Shown here in pieces: positions 8,417 to 17,100 of a DNA stretch of 24,828 nucleotides. A program made the position numbers and the translations under genes. The stretch lies in the NCBI GenBank assembly GCA_910585915.1, contig CAJUGF010000021.1:1-24828 (forward strand), written 5' to 3'. The notes under the pieces are model-generated. The model worked only from the letters and a program-made list of their open reading frames with translations, was not told where the DNA came from and ran no database searches. The stretch's first letter is position 1. Every line of letters starts with the position of its first letter. This stretch comes from an uncultured Bacilli bacterium (GTDB lineage: Bacteria; Bacillota_I; Bacilli_A; RF39; UBA660).

Positions 8417-8522
8417 TAGTTTAGGTTATATTTCCGAATAAAATCAATTTAATTTCTGATTTAAAAATATTTTATACTATTATTTCTTTTCTACTCTTTA
8501 CGAAAAATAAATATAAAATGCA

Positions 8523-8550
8523 AAAATCTTCACTCATTTGTGAAGATTTT
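8523..8550. terminator. Symmetrical terminator hairpin (module 3)
   Basis: AAAATCTTCAC pairs perfectly with GTGAAGATTTT around a six-base loop, with A and T runs on both sides, so it could act in both directions. Confidence 0.6.
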
Positions 8551-8565
8551 CACTTAAAATATGAC

Positions 8566-8616
8566 TTGAACGCCCAATAAATAAGGGAGTTCAAGTTAAT
8601 CACACTATGGTGCCCG
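8566..8616 (-). repeat. ssrA-tail-like junction, module 3 (diverged att-like site)
   Basis: On the minus strand: GGGCACCA, a spacer of about 18 bases, then hairpin CTTGAAC/GTTCAAG, then the terminator at 8523-8550. Same order as modules 1, 2 and 4 but little identity with the 29-bp repeat. The right flank resembles that of module 1 (GGTGCCC, later AACAACT). Confidence 0.45.
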
Positions 8617-8643
8617 AGAGAGAGAAGTACAACAACTCTCTGA

Positions 8644-8680
8644 ACAAAAGAAATAGTTAGTAATAAATTTAACTAACTAT
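8644..8680 (-). terminator. Terminator of the PhzF-DUF2000 operon
   Basis: ATAGTTAGT pairs with ACTAACTAT (8653-8680), followed by TTTCTTTTG on the minus strand, just after the stop at 8692. Confidence 0.7.
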
Positions 8681-8691
8681 AGTATATCACT

Positions 8692-9120
8692 TTAATCTAT
8701 TTTCCACAATTGGAATTTGCCAGTAATTTCATTAACATCATTGGTATTGCCATAAATAATAGCACCCAAATATTCTAATTCATCATTGCTTTTGCTAGTA
8801 ATTGATTCAACAAGTTCTTCATCAGTTCTAGTTTCTAACATATCTCTAGGATAATCTGCAACTAACAAATTGGGATTTTCTTTTGCCTTATCAATAGCAT
8901 TTCTTAATTTACCTGCTTTTACTTTTGTTATTATAAAAGGAAATCTGCTTATACCTAAATGATTTACATTTGATTTATCAGAAATCAATGGTTTACCCAT
9001 TATCTCATTATCAGAATATTTACCTATTGATACTGCAAGATGTCCTATTACATTCAGTGCCGTAGGAGCATCAACATTAGTTGCAATTACTCCAACTATT
9101 TTCTTATCTTCATAATTCAT
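8692..9120 (-). CDS. DUF2000 family protein
   Basis: It encodes 142 residues. Recognised from the layout VGVIATNVDAPTALNVIGHL (N-terminal strand and helix), then GKPLISDKSNVNHLGISRFP and IITKVKAGKLRNAI followed by a LVADYPRDML segment. The family has a peptidyl-tRNA hydrolase II-like fold; its biochemical role is not settled, so none is assigned. It follows the PhzF gene by 23 bases with a strong AGGAGG site, so the two are probably co-transcribed and end at the hairpin at 8644-8680. Confidence 0.75.
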   Translation of the reverse strand: MNYEDKKIVGVIATNVDAPTALNVIGHLAVSIGKYSDNEIMGKPLISDKSNVNHLGISRFPFIITKVKAGKLRNAIDKAKENPNLLVADYPRDMLETRTDEELVESITSKSNDELEYLGAIIYGNTNDVNEITGKFQLWKID

Positions 9121-9143
9121 TAAAAATCCTCCTAACTATCTCA

Positions 9144-9986
9144 TTACAAAACAATATTTTTTACCTCAACAAATCTACTTTTTCCACCAACAACTATTTT
9201 ATCTATTTTTTTATTATCTGAAGAATATATTTTAACTTTAATAATAGATGGAGAATTCAAACTATATCCCTGTTCAAAAATATATTGTTTATTTTTCATA
9301 TCTAATTTCATAAATAATAGACCTGCTAATGCACAATTAGATGTTCCAGTTGCTGATTCTTCATCCACATCATATAAAGGTGCAAAGTTTCTACAGACAA
9401 TTCTATCGTTATTAAAAGTATACAAATGTGTTCCAACCACATCATATTTTTTACTTATTTTAGTGATTTCATCGAAATTAGGATTTAATCTATTCAAAAT
9501 ATCTTCATTCTTAATGGGAACTAATATATCTTTAAGTCCTGTTGAAACAATTGAAATTGGATATTCTATATCTACGCAATCCAGATCAAAGCACTTTCCA
9601 ATTTCTTCATAATCAATTGTTTCGTAAAAAACTGGAATATTTTGCTCCATAAATATTTCATCATCTTCTAAATTAATTTCCAAAATTCCACTTTTAGTCT
9701 CTATTGTATAATTATTCTTTGATAGTTTATTCAAATATTTTAAAACCCCAAAACTTGCTATCGTTGCATGTCCACATAAAGGAACTTCTTCAGCTGGTGT
9801 AAAATATTCAATTTTAAAATCAGCTTTATCTGAATTATTTATAAATGCAGTTTCCGCATATCCAAGTTCTTTTGCAATTTTCTTTTTATCAGTTTCGGTT
9901 AAATCATTTTTATATAAAACAACTCCAGCTTTATTTCCACCATTATTATCTTTACAAAATGCACTAGCAACATATACTTCAATCAT
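9144..9986 (-). CDS. PhzF family isomerase-like protein
   Basis: It encodes 280 residues from ATG at 9986, preceded by GAGGAG; an upstream ATG at 10007 lacks a ribosome site. PhzF hallmarks are present: GGNKAGVVLY near the N terminus, ELGYAETAF with the conserved catalytic Glu, EEVPLCGHATIASFGVL, and the second-half mirror motif EESATGTSNCALAG. The family has the diaminopimelate-epimerase fold and catalyses isomerisations. No phenazine genes are present, so the substrate is unknown. It is the first gene of a two-gene operon with DUF2000, carried by the mobile element. Confidence 0.9.
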   Translation of the reverse strand: MIEVYVASAFCKDNNGGNKAGVVLYKNDLTETDKKKIAKELGYAETAFINNSDKADFKIEYFTPAEEVPLCGHATIASFGVLKYLNKLSKNNYTIETKSGILEINLEDDEIFMEQNIPVFYETIDYEEIGKCFDLDCVDIEYPISIVSTGLKDILVPIKNEDILNRLNPNFDEITKISKKYDVVGTHLYTFNNDRIVCRNFAPLYDVDEESATGTSNCALAGLLFMKLDMKNKQYIFEQGYSLNSPSIIKVKIYSSDNKKIDKIVVGGKSRFVEVKNIVL

Positions 9987-10040
9987 TTTTTTCTCCTCTC
10001 TTTGCATAACTAATTATATCAAATTTTAGATGTTTATACT

Positions 10041-10057
10041 ATATGCTTTGAGCATAT
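10041..10057. promoter_or_regulatory. Short perfect dyad upstream of the PhzF operon
   Basis: ATATGCT TTG AGCATAT, seven-base arms. It lies upstream of a likely -10 (TATAAT at about 10015-10020) for the PhzF gene, so it could be an operator. Nothing else supports this. Confidence 0.3.
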
Positions 10058-10062
10058 TTATT

Positions 10063-10122
10063 ACACACGTTCATTGATTATGTCAATGTACAAGTGTGTT
10101 TACTAAATTGACACCATTTAGT
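10063..10122 (+). other. oriT-like site, copy 2, beside the relaxase gene
   Basis: ACACAC (10063-10068) can pair with GTGTGT (10094-10099), enclosing hairpin CATTGA/TCAATG (10072-10088). The 24-bp block 10089-10112 is identical to copy 1 at 7124-7147, and is followed by hairpin ACTAAAT/ATTTAGT (10102-10108, 10116-10122). The left hairpin arms differ from copy 1 but still pair. GTGTGTT next to inverted repeats fits MobV origins. It lies after the relaxase 3' end, whereas such origins more often precede the gene. Confidence 0.5.
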
Positions 10123-10126
10123 ATTT

Positions 10127-10159
10127 AAGGACTACGAATTAAAAAATATCGTAGTCCTT
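10127..10159 (+). terminator. Perfect 10-bp inverted repeat over the relaxase stop codon
   Basis: AAGGACTACG (10127-10136) and CGTAGTCCTT (10150-10159) with a 13-base loop containing the stop. On the plus strand TTTCTTCT follows, so it could stop rightward transcription; on the minus strand there is no U-run. Confidence 0.4.
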
Positions 10160-11365
10160 TTCTTCTAAATACTGAATCATTTCTTTTTCTTTAGATGTAT
10201 CTTTTGTAATATAAGTAATATCAGAATCGTTATATAAGTTGTTATCATAACAATCTTTGATTTGAGTTATAACTATATTTTTTTCTTTGTCTTTTCCAAA
10301 CAATAAAATGTTTCTAAAAATATCTTTTAATGCTTGTAAGAATTGGATAATAAAGTTTTTAAATGAGGAATAATCATTTTCTAATTTATTAACTTTGTTG
10401 GTCAAATAGTTTATTTGTGTATCTTTCCCGTCATTAACTGCTAATAGTGCCTTATAGTATTTAATCTCCTGTTGTAGTTCTTTATATAATCCTTCACTTT
10501 TTGAAACTTTATTAATTGCTTCTTTAGCTTGTTTTAAGTAATCCATTAAATATAAGTAAGTATCATAATCAAATACTACTTTATGATTAAATATCTTTTT
10601 TGCTTCACTTTTCATAGTTTTAAGAAGAATATTATATTCACGATTCATTTTATATTTTGTGTTATCTAAATTCTTATCTAACATACGAGTAATACCCTTT
10701 AATTGTTTAGGAGTTAAGTTTTTAATACCTGTATTTTTTTCTCCTCGTTCTATCTCAAATCCTTTATTTCTTAATCTTTCATAATATTTATCTTGTAGCT
10801 TAGACAAGTGGGTGCTACTTTTGATATATTCTTTTTTAGTTATACAATATTTTTCACGATTGACTCTTTTATCAAACTTTTTAATAAGAGGAACAACTAC
10901 AATATGAATATGAGGAGTTGTTTCATCCATATGTAGAGTAGCATGAATAACTTGTTCTTTCTTATAACCTAAATCTTCATAAACAAATTTTAAGGTTTCT
11001 TCTACCCATATCATTATTTCTTCTTTACTTAACTTATCAAAAAAATCCGTATCACTTGTAAATATCATTTCATCAGCAACAACACTTTTTGAATCATTTA
11101 CCATTTGATAAAAACTTTTCTTTCTATCAGATCTCATGTTTTCTTGTCTTTTATTGTATTCCTCTCGGTAATCCTTAGTAATATCATAAAATTTTTCAAT
11201 GTATTTCTTATCACATTTAACAATTTCAATATTATTGATAGTATCTTCTTTTCTAATATCTGGATTTGATTTATAGGATTCTTTTTCTCTTTTGTTGTGT
11301 TTTCCTATATTAGTTAAATCACTTAAAGTATTAATTCCTTTACATCTAAATATTGCACAACTCAT
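10139..11365 (-). CDS. mobV: MobV-family relaxase (plasmid mobilisation/recombination protein)
   Basis: It encodes 408 residues from ATG at 11365, with AAAGGAGG seven bases upstream. The N terminus (MSCAIFRCKGINTLSDLTNI, then HNKRE and NPDIRKED) matches Pre/Mob enzymes, and motif III is HATLHMDETTPHIHIVVVPL. The rest is charged and coiled-coil-rich, with TLRFGK-type tail features absent. It would nick oriT and pilot the DNA strand in mobilisation by a helper. Its start overlaps the recombinase stop by 20 bases, so the two are translationally coupled. A candidate oriT lies just past its 3' end. Confidence 0.9.
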   Translation of the reverse strand: MSCAIFRCKGINTLSDLTNIGKHNKREKESYKSNPDIRKEDTINNIEIVKCDKKYIEKFYDITKDYREEYNKRQENMRSDRKKSFYQMVNDSKSVVADEMIFTSDTDFFDKLSKEEIMIWVEETLKFVYEDLGYKKEQVIHATLHMDETTPHIHIVVVPLIKKFDKRVNREKYCITKKEYIKSSTHLSKLQDKYYERLRNKGFEIERGEKNTGIKNLTPKQLKGITRMLDKNLDNTKYKMNREYNILLKTMKSEAKKIFNHKVVFDYDTYLYLMDYLKQAKEAINKVSKSEGLYKELQQEIKYYKALLAVNDGKDTQINYLTNKVNKLENDYSSFKNFIIQFLQALKDIFRNILLFGKDKEKNIVITQIKDCYDNNLYNDSDITYITKDTSKEKEMIQYLEEKDYDIF

Positions 11366-13187
11366 GTGATACCTCCTTTGTCTTACCAATACGACTTAGG
11401 ACTGCACTTTCCATATCTAGAGTAATAACGCCTAATCTTAATGTTTTATCATTATATCTTTTACTATCTGATAAAACAATTAATCTTAATACTTTTTCAT
11501 AATCCCCATTAGGAATAAATCCTACATCTTCTAATTGTTCATCTGCTTCAATTTCATAATAATTTAGTTTTAACTTATCATTCTTAATTGTATCTTGCAG
11601 TTTATCAAAATATTCTTGTGCTTCTTTAGTTGTTTTACCCTCGTGATTCATAGCTATTTTAGAACCACTAGAATCTTCAAAGATACTCCAATTACAAGGA
11701 ACACCATATTCATTATGAAAGTTCACTAAATCTGCTAAAAAGCTCTTTCTATACTCAATATATTTAAGTTCCGTTTGTTCTCCAACTTTACTAACTTCAA
11801 TATTATCAATATAGGTAGTAATAATTCGTTTCATTTCTTCTCTCGGAGAATTAGTTAAACTTAAAATATTTTCCATTAGTTTATCAGGATAGATAAGTTC
11901 ATCAATTTTTTTGGTATCTTCTAAAACTAATAAATCATTCGTTGTAAAATTAAAATTTTCAACTTGTTTTTGTTCTTTGATTTTCTTTTCTAATTCTTCT
12001 ATATTAAACTCAATAGATTTTAATTCATTACCAAACTCATCCATTTTAACAATACCTTGCATATAAGCACTTTTAATTCTATCTTTTTGTTTTTCTAATT
12101 CTTTAATCTTTTTAGTATATTCTTCAGTATTATTATCTAATTTGGACTTGATAAAAGGGGTATAATATTTATTGATTAAATTATCTTTTTGAATCAATTC
12201 ATATAACTGAATTAATAATCCATTTTTAATTTCTTCTTCCTTATAATTAGTTTTACATTTTTTGCATTTATAGTAATAATATTTCTTTCCGTTAGGTTTT
12301 GTAGTAGCACATCCACCTAGAAATCTTCCACATTCTGAACATTTTAATTTATTAGTAAATAGATAAGTGGCTGTTCTTTCATAATGTCTAGCATTTCTTT
12401 TCTTTTGATACTGACAATTATCCCATTTTTCTTTAGATACAATGGGTTCAACGACATTTTCATAATAAGTAGGATTTTTCGTTTTCTTACCGTGAAGATA
12501 ATCTCCTTTATAAAGTTCATTAGTCATTATTTTTCCAATAGTAGAATCCTTCCAATTTGTTTTACCTAGAATTTGTTCTTTATTATAGATATTGGCTATT
12601 GCTTGATAACTTTTACCTTCTAAATATAAGTCATACATTCTAACCACTAAATCTTTAATAAGTGGATCAGGTACTAACTTCTTTTTATCTCTTTTAAATC
12701 CTAGAGGGGTGTGATTAGGAATGTGTCCTGCTTGAATAGCACCAACCATACCAAATTTTGTTCTTTCTGAACATTTTTCTATTTCATTTTGAGATACACT
12801 TGTCATAATTCTTAAAGTTAGTCTTCCAGTAGAAGTAGTTGTATTGGATGAATCATTTAAACAATCTATATCACATCCTGCATTATCAACTACTGTCATT
12901 AATTTTTCTACATCAAATACACTACGAGTAAGTCTATCCATTTTAAATGCTACAATAACATTAATTGTACCGTTTTTCACATCTCTTAACATTTCTCTAT
13001 ATGCTGGTCTTTTGTCGTTTTTAGCACTAATTCCTTCATCAGCATATACTTTGTAAATCTCATAACCTTTTCGCTCACAAAAAGCTTTTAATTGTTCTTC
13101 TTGCTGTCCTAGACTAAAACCTTCACGAGCTTGGTCGAGTGTACTCACTCTAATATAAATCCCTGCAATTTTCTTTAATTCGTTCAT
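11346..13187 (-). CDS. Large serine recombinase
   Basis: It encodes 613 residues from ATG at 13187, chosen over 13256 because AAAGGAGAG lies just upstream. Resolvase domain: catalytic Ser15 in AGIYIRVSTLDQAREG, then ADEGISAKNDKRPAYREML and VAFKMDRLTRSVFD. A recombinase domain follows (GHIPNHTPLGFKRDKK, SYQAIANIYN), then a zinc ribbon (CSECGRFLGGC and YKCKKC), a long coiled coil (about 370-440), and a C-terminal extension. It should catalyse integration and excision of the element without needing long homology. It is the second gene from the ssrA-proximal end and overlaps the relaxase gene. An unusual palindrome lies in its leader. Confidence 0.92.
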   Translation of the reverse strand: MNELKKIAGIYIRVSTLDQAREGFSLGQQEEQLKAFCERKGYEIYKVYADEGISAKNDKRPAYREMLRDVKNGTINVIVAFKMDRLTRSVFDVEKLMTVVDNAGCDIDCLNDSSNTTTSTGRLTLRIMTSVSQNEIEKCSERTKFGMVGAIQAGHIPNHTPLGFKRDKKKLVPDPLIKDLVVRMYDLYLEGKSYQAIANIYNKEQILGKTNWKDSTIGKIMTNELYKGDYLHGKKTKNPTYYENVVEPIVSKEKWDNCQYQKKRNARHYERTATYLFTNKLKCSECGRFLGGCATTKPNGKKYYYYKCKKCKTNYKEEEIKNGLLIQLYELIQKDNLINKYYTPFIKSKLDNNTEEYTKKIKELEKQKDRIKSAYMQGIVKMDEFGNELKSIEFNIEELEKKIKEQKQVENFNFTTNDLLVLEDTKKIDELIYPDKLMENILSLTNSPREEMKRIITTYIDNIEVSKVGEQTELKYIEYRKSFLADLVNFHNEYGVPCNWSIFEDSSGSKIAMNHEGKTTKEAQEYFDKLQDTIKNDKLKLNYYEIEADEQLEDVGFIPNGDYEKVLRLIVLSDSKRYNDKTLRLGVITLDMESAVLSRIGKTKEVSHELCNI

Positions 13188-13221
13188 TCTTTCATCTCTC
13201 CTTTTCTCAATTTTAGAGAGA

Positions 13222-13250
13222 TTAAAAGTACAAAAAGACCATACTTTTAA
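13222..13250. promoter_or_regulatory. Palindrome in the recombinase leader
   Basis: TTAAAAGTA (13222-13230) and TACTTTTAA (13242-13250), perfect nine-base arms, 11-base loop. It lies 35 bp before the recombinase start. It could be an operator or an attenuation hairpin; no clear U-run follows. Confidence 0.4.
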
Positions 13251-13295
13251 CCTCAAGTATTGTACTTCCCTTTTGCACGCCTAGTTTTAAAACCA

Positions 13296-13562
13296 TTAAT
13301 TTGTTTTAATATGAACTTCTAAATCCTTTAATTTAATACTTTTAGAATAATCATTTACAAATAAAGTATCACTTCCATTAAATATTAAATAATTATTCTT
13401 TTTGATCGTTATAATATGTGGACTTACATAAGCAATGTTAGTTCCTTTGATATTGATAATACTTCCTTGTTTAATAATAGGTTTAACACAAGCAAATCTA
13501 CATATCATTAAGAGTCTTTTTAAGACTTCCTTATCAAACTCTAATTCCTTAACTTCCTTCAT
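13296..13562 (-). CDS. Small protein of unknown function next to the ssrA junction
   Basis: It encodes 88 residues, Lys/Ile-rich, with an N-terminal helix (VKELEFDKEVLKRLLMICRF) and then short beta-like segments (IINIKGTNIAYVS, IITIKKNNYLIFNGSD, IKLKDLEVHIK). No signal or membrane segment, and I do not recognise the family. A GGAAGTGATGAG stretch precedes the ATG. It lies between the tmRNA terminator and the recombinase, where excision factors or regulators often sit, but it lacks an obvious DNA-binding motif. A frameshifted relative occupies the same relative position at 4570-4850, showing that it travels with the junction. Confidence 0.7.
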   Translation of the reverse strand: MKEVKELEFDKEVLKRLLMICRFACVKPIIKQGSIINIKGTNIAYVSPHIITIKKNNYLIFNGSDTLFVNDYSKSIKLKDLEVHIKTN

Positions 13563-13589
13563 AACTCATCACTTCCATTCTCAAATAAC

Positions 13590-13614
13590 AAAAAAACTAG
13601 ACGGTACTTCTAGT
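13590..13614 (-). terminator. tmRNA terminator (module 4)
   Basis: ACTAGA pairs with TCTAGT (13596-13614) and is followed on the minus strand by TTTTTTTG. It lies about 50 nt past the encoded CCA. Between them is a second hairpin, CTCGAA/TTCGAG (13629-13648). Confidence 0.7.
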
Positions 13615-13636
13615 TAATATTTATTACTCTCGAATA

Positions 13637-13665
13637 AAAAGTTCGAGTTTCCTATCAATCTGGTG
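13637..13665 (-). repeat. Right copy of 29-bp direct repeat (att candidate, module 4)
   Basis: Identical to 7526-7554. It overlaps the last five bases of the tmRNA (CACCA) and the 24 bases after it, so insertion here leaves the tmRNA intact. Confidence 0.75.
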
Positions 13666-14024
13666 GAGCAGAGGAGATTTGAACTCCTGTCCAAACAATC
13701 CTATTATAAAATGTCTACAAGTTTAGCTAAAATTTTATTTCGTAAGTAGGAAGGCTTTAGCTTACCTATTCCATACTACTAGTTTGATATTCATTCGTTT
13801 TATAGTTACAAACACATCTATAAAATATATCTTATATTTATGAACCCCTTAAATCCCTATAAGAAAAAGAATTAAGAAGTGCTTCTATTACCTTAAATTA
13901 GGCTGCTACGAAAGCGTTAGAAGCGAAAGAATAACTTTCGTCATTTAATTTTATGTTGCATTTAGAGTATGCCTACTACTTGCTATCTTATCTAGTAATT
14001 GCTGTCGAAACCATTTACTGCCCC
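13661..14024 (-). ncRNA. ssrA: tmRNA (transfer-messenger RNA)
   Basis: 5' end GGGGCAG and 3' end CTGCTCC pair as a seven-base acceptor (one G-U), followed by encoded ACCA. The T arm is AGGAG TTCAAAT CTCCT, and the 5' part carries TGGTTTCGACAG, the conserved tmRNA D-arm region. The tag frame reads NIKLNDESYSFASNAFVAA and stops at TAA 13898-13900. The codon before Asn is TGC (13958-13960), so the resume codon is uncertain, since GCN is usual. It rescues stalled ribosomes with SmpB. Length is 364 nt, normal. It is transcribed toward the mobile element. Confidence 0.93.
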
Positions 14025-14085
14025 AAGAATCAATAATATTCTATCATAGATTCTATTAATTGTATAGTTTCTAACTTATTTAGAC

Positions 14086-14113
14086 AAAAAAACATTGAAA
14101 TTTTTTCAATGTT
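14086..14113 (-). terminator. Terminator of the large surface protein gene
   Basis: AACATTGAAA and TTTCAATGTT form a 10-bp stem (14091-14113) with TTTTTTTG after it on the minus strand. A T-run on the other side makes it possibly bidirectional. Confidence 0.75.
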
Positions 14114-14119
14114 TTTTTA

Positions 14120-17100
14120 TTAATATGAAGACTCTTTTAAATTCTTTTGATGAAAACTTACTTTCTTTAAAGCTATTACTATCAATCCTATTATCAATAC
14201 AAAGAAGCTTGCTAAAATCCATTTTAAATTTTTATTTGCTTTATCTTTGTCTTCAATTTTCATGTTACTTATGTCTTTGTCTTCTTTTATTTTAGTTTGA
14301 TAAGAAATAATATATTTTTCTAAATTTTCTCCTTCAACTTCAATCACATTTGATGAGATTACTTTATAATTTAATTTTTTTACTACATTATTTTTATCTA
14401 CAACGAAAATTCCTAAAAATTCTTTTGATGAATCCAATTTGATTGTCATTTTCATTTTAGAATCAACTAAATTTATTTTTTCTTTCTCGTTATTTTCAAA
14501 ATATAGTTCAAAGTATTCACTTAAATCACCATATTGTTGTTTTTGCTTATTTGTTAAAGTTAAATTACTTTTCTTTAAACTTGCATTACTATCCATTTCA
14601 CCATTGATGCTTAGAGAAATATTTGGAACATTATAATATTGCCATTCTGTTTTTATATGATCCGTAGTATTATTTTCTTCTGTATTATTTGTTATGTCAT
14701 CATTTATTACGTTATTTGAATTGTTTGGAGTATTTGTAGAAGGCTTTTTATTTCCATTATTATTATTTGGAATATTAGAATTATTATCGCTTGGATTTTC
14801 TGGAATAATTGGTTGTTCTTGTTCTATCCATGAAACACGTGCTGTAATTCTTCCTTTATTTCCTAGTACATCTTCATAGGTAAAATCAAAGGTCCCATTT
14901 TCTTTAAAAATATAGGTATTCGATCCATTGTTGTTCGTAATTATAATTTTTTCATTACTACTAATGGTTGCTATGACAATATTTTTTGTTGGAAGTGTTG
15001 TGCTATAAGTTATAGTAGCATTTGGTGCAATCTTGTCAATCCAATCGACGGATACTGTTTTGCTTCCTCTATTTCCTGCTTCATCAATGTAATCAAAGGT
15101 AAATGAACCATTTTCTGTAAAGGTATAAGTAAATGAACCGTTATTGTTTAAAATGCGAACATTTTCTTTTTCAAATTCAATGGTTGCTGTTACATCTTTG
15201 TTTGTTAATTCCATTGTACTAAAGATAATATTAGCATTTAAAATATCTCGATCAATCCAACTTACTTTTGCTGTAGTTCTTCCAATATTACCAGCTAAAT
15301 CTTTAAATTCAAAAGTAAATTCACCATTTTCTTCAAATATATAGGTAAAAGGATTGGCGCTTGGATTGTCTTCTATTACTTCTCCGTTATTTAATATAAT
15401 TACTTCTTCACTTGGAATTAATTTTGCTTCTACTTCACCATTTGTTGGACTAGTTGTACTATATTCGATAGTTGCTGTTGGGGCAATCTTATCAATCCAA
15501 TTTACTACTGCTGTTGATGTTCCAATATTACCATTCTTATCAACAAATTCAAATGTGAATTCACCATTTTCTGTAAATACATAGGTATCTGATCCATTGT
15601 TATTTGTGATTTCTATTTCTGTACTTGGATTTATTAATCTTGCAATGACATTTTGATTGGTTAATTCTGTTTTGTCATATCCTACTCCTGCGGTTGGTCT
15701 TGGATTTATTGTCATGTCTTGGAATAAATTAAATGCTCTTGCCATCATCCAATTTCCATTACTTGCTCGATCTGCTACGATTTTTACATACTGTACTTCT
15801 TTTGGATTTTCGATTTCAAAACTCTTTGTATTTTCGATCGCTTCTTCATTGGTATTCGCTTGGTTCGTGTATCTTAAATTTTTCATTTCAGATAATACTT
15901 CCCAATTTTCTCCATCCATACTTCCATATACTGTTCCATCTAGGATTTTTCCATTTCCTCCCCCTCCTGGAACATATTCTACTGCTGAGATATATCGCGG
16001 TTTGTCTAATTTGATTGTTATGTATCTTTCTGTATCTGATCCATTCCATGCACTATGCCAATTGGTATTATAATTTCCATCAATTGCATTGGTTGCATGT
16101 CTTCCTTGTGCAGTTGCTTGGGATGATACGGCATGAATACTTAAGTGTGATATGGATACATATTTTCTTGTTTCTGGTTGATTATCTTCTGTAAATGTGA
16201 ATTCTAATACATCACTTGGTAATGAGGTTCCTGTTGCTCCTATTCTTACTTGAAGTCTTTTATTTCCTGTGTTATCTGGTGATGCATCTTGATATGAGGT
16301 CCATGCTTCGTTTTCGTTTCTTCTCCATTCATAGGTTGTATTTACCCCAATTACGCGGTTTTCTAAGTCATTTCCAAAAAGGTTTGTTGGCGTTGCTGCT
16401 TTGGTGATATCGATGTTATAGATATTTTCTTCACTATAGTTTACTCCTACTATATGGATTTTGATATCATCTTCGGTATTAATTCTTGCTATTTCTTCTT
16501 CGGTTAATTGTAATTTGTGTTCTTCTTCTGCTGCAAAGGATACTTCTTTCCATGTATTTCCTCCATCTATGCTGTAATCCCATCTTACTCCTGTATTGTC
16601 AAATCTATTTGATAGAACTATTTTTCCTGCTTCTTCCCCATCAAATGAGAAGGTTGCTATTGTTTTATCTAATTTCCCTAATAGATAGTTTGCTTCTAAT
16701 CTTGTTAGGGATGGTTGATATACATAGTAGTTATCTGTTGTGTTATTTGGTACTTTAGTTCCTTCGGTTAAGATTCTTGTTTGTAATAAGGTAAATCTAT
16801 AATTATTTTCTATGCTTGTTAATTTTGGTTTAATTAAATTTGTCAAATGTTGCATTGGTAATGGGAAGTATTTTAAGTTCTCTCCTATTTCTTTTGCTAA
16901 TTCAAAATATTCATCTTCAGTTTTGTTTGGATTTTCATTATAGGTTAGGATTAATCCATACCATGCATTGATATTTAATGGTTGGATTTCTAATGCTTCT
17001 CTATATATTCTTTCTCTTTTTTCTAAGTCTTCTTTATATACATCTGCTAGTATTACTTTCTTTTGACTACTTTCAAATTTTTCATAGTCATTTAATACTT

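Larger units (their letters stand above)
7526..13665. mobile_element. Integrative mobilizable element at the tmRNA 3' end
   Basis: About 6.1 kb bounded by the exact 29-bp repeats. It contains, right to left, a small unknown gene, a large serine recombinase, a MobV relaxase, an oriT-like site, PhzF, DUF2000 and an FMN split-barrel protein. There are no conjugation-channel genes, so transfer would need a helper. Another diverged junction (module 3, 8566-8616) lies inside, so the functional unit could instead be about 5 kb (8.6-13.66 kb). Long direct repeats at a tRNA-like 3' end are more usual for tyrosine integrases, and no tyrosine integrase is visible, so the link between this recombinase and these repeats is inferred. 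Confidence 0.65.
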
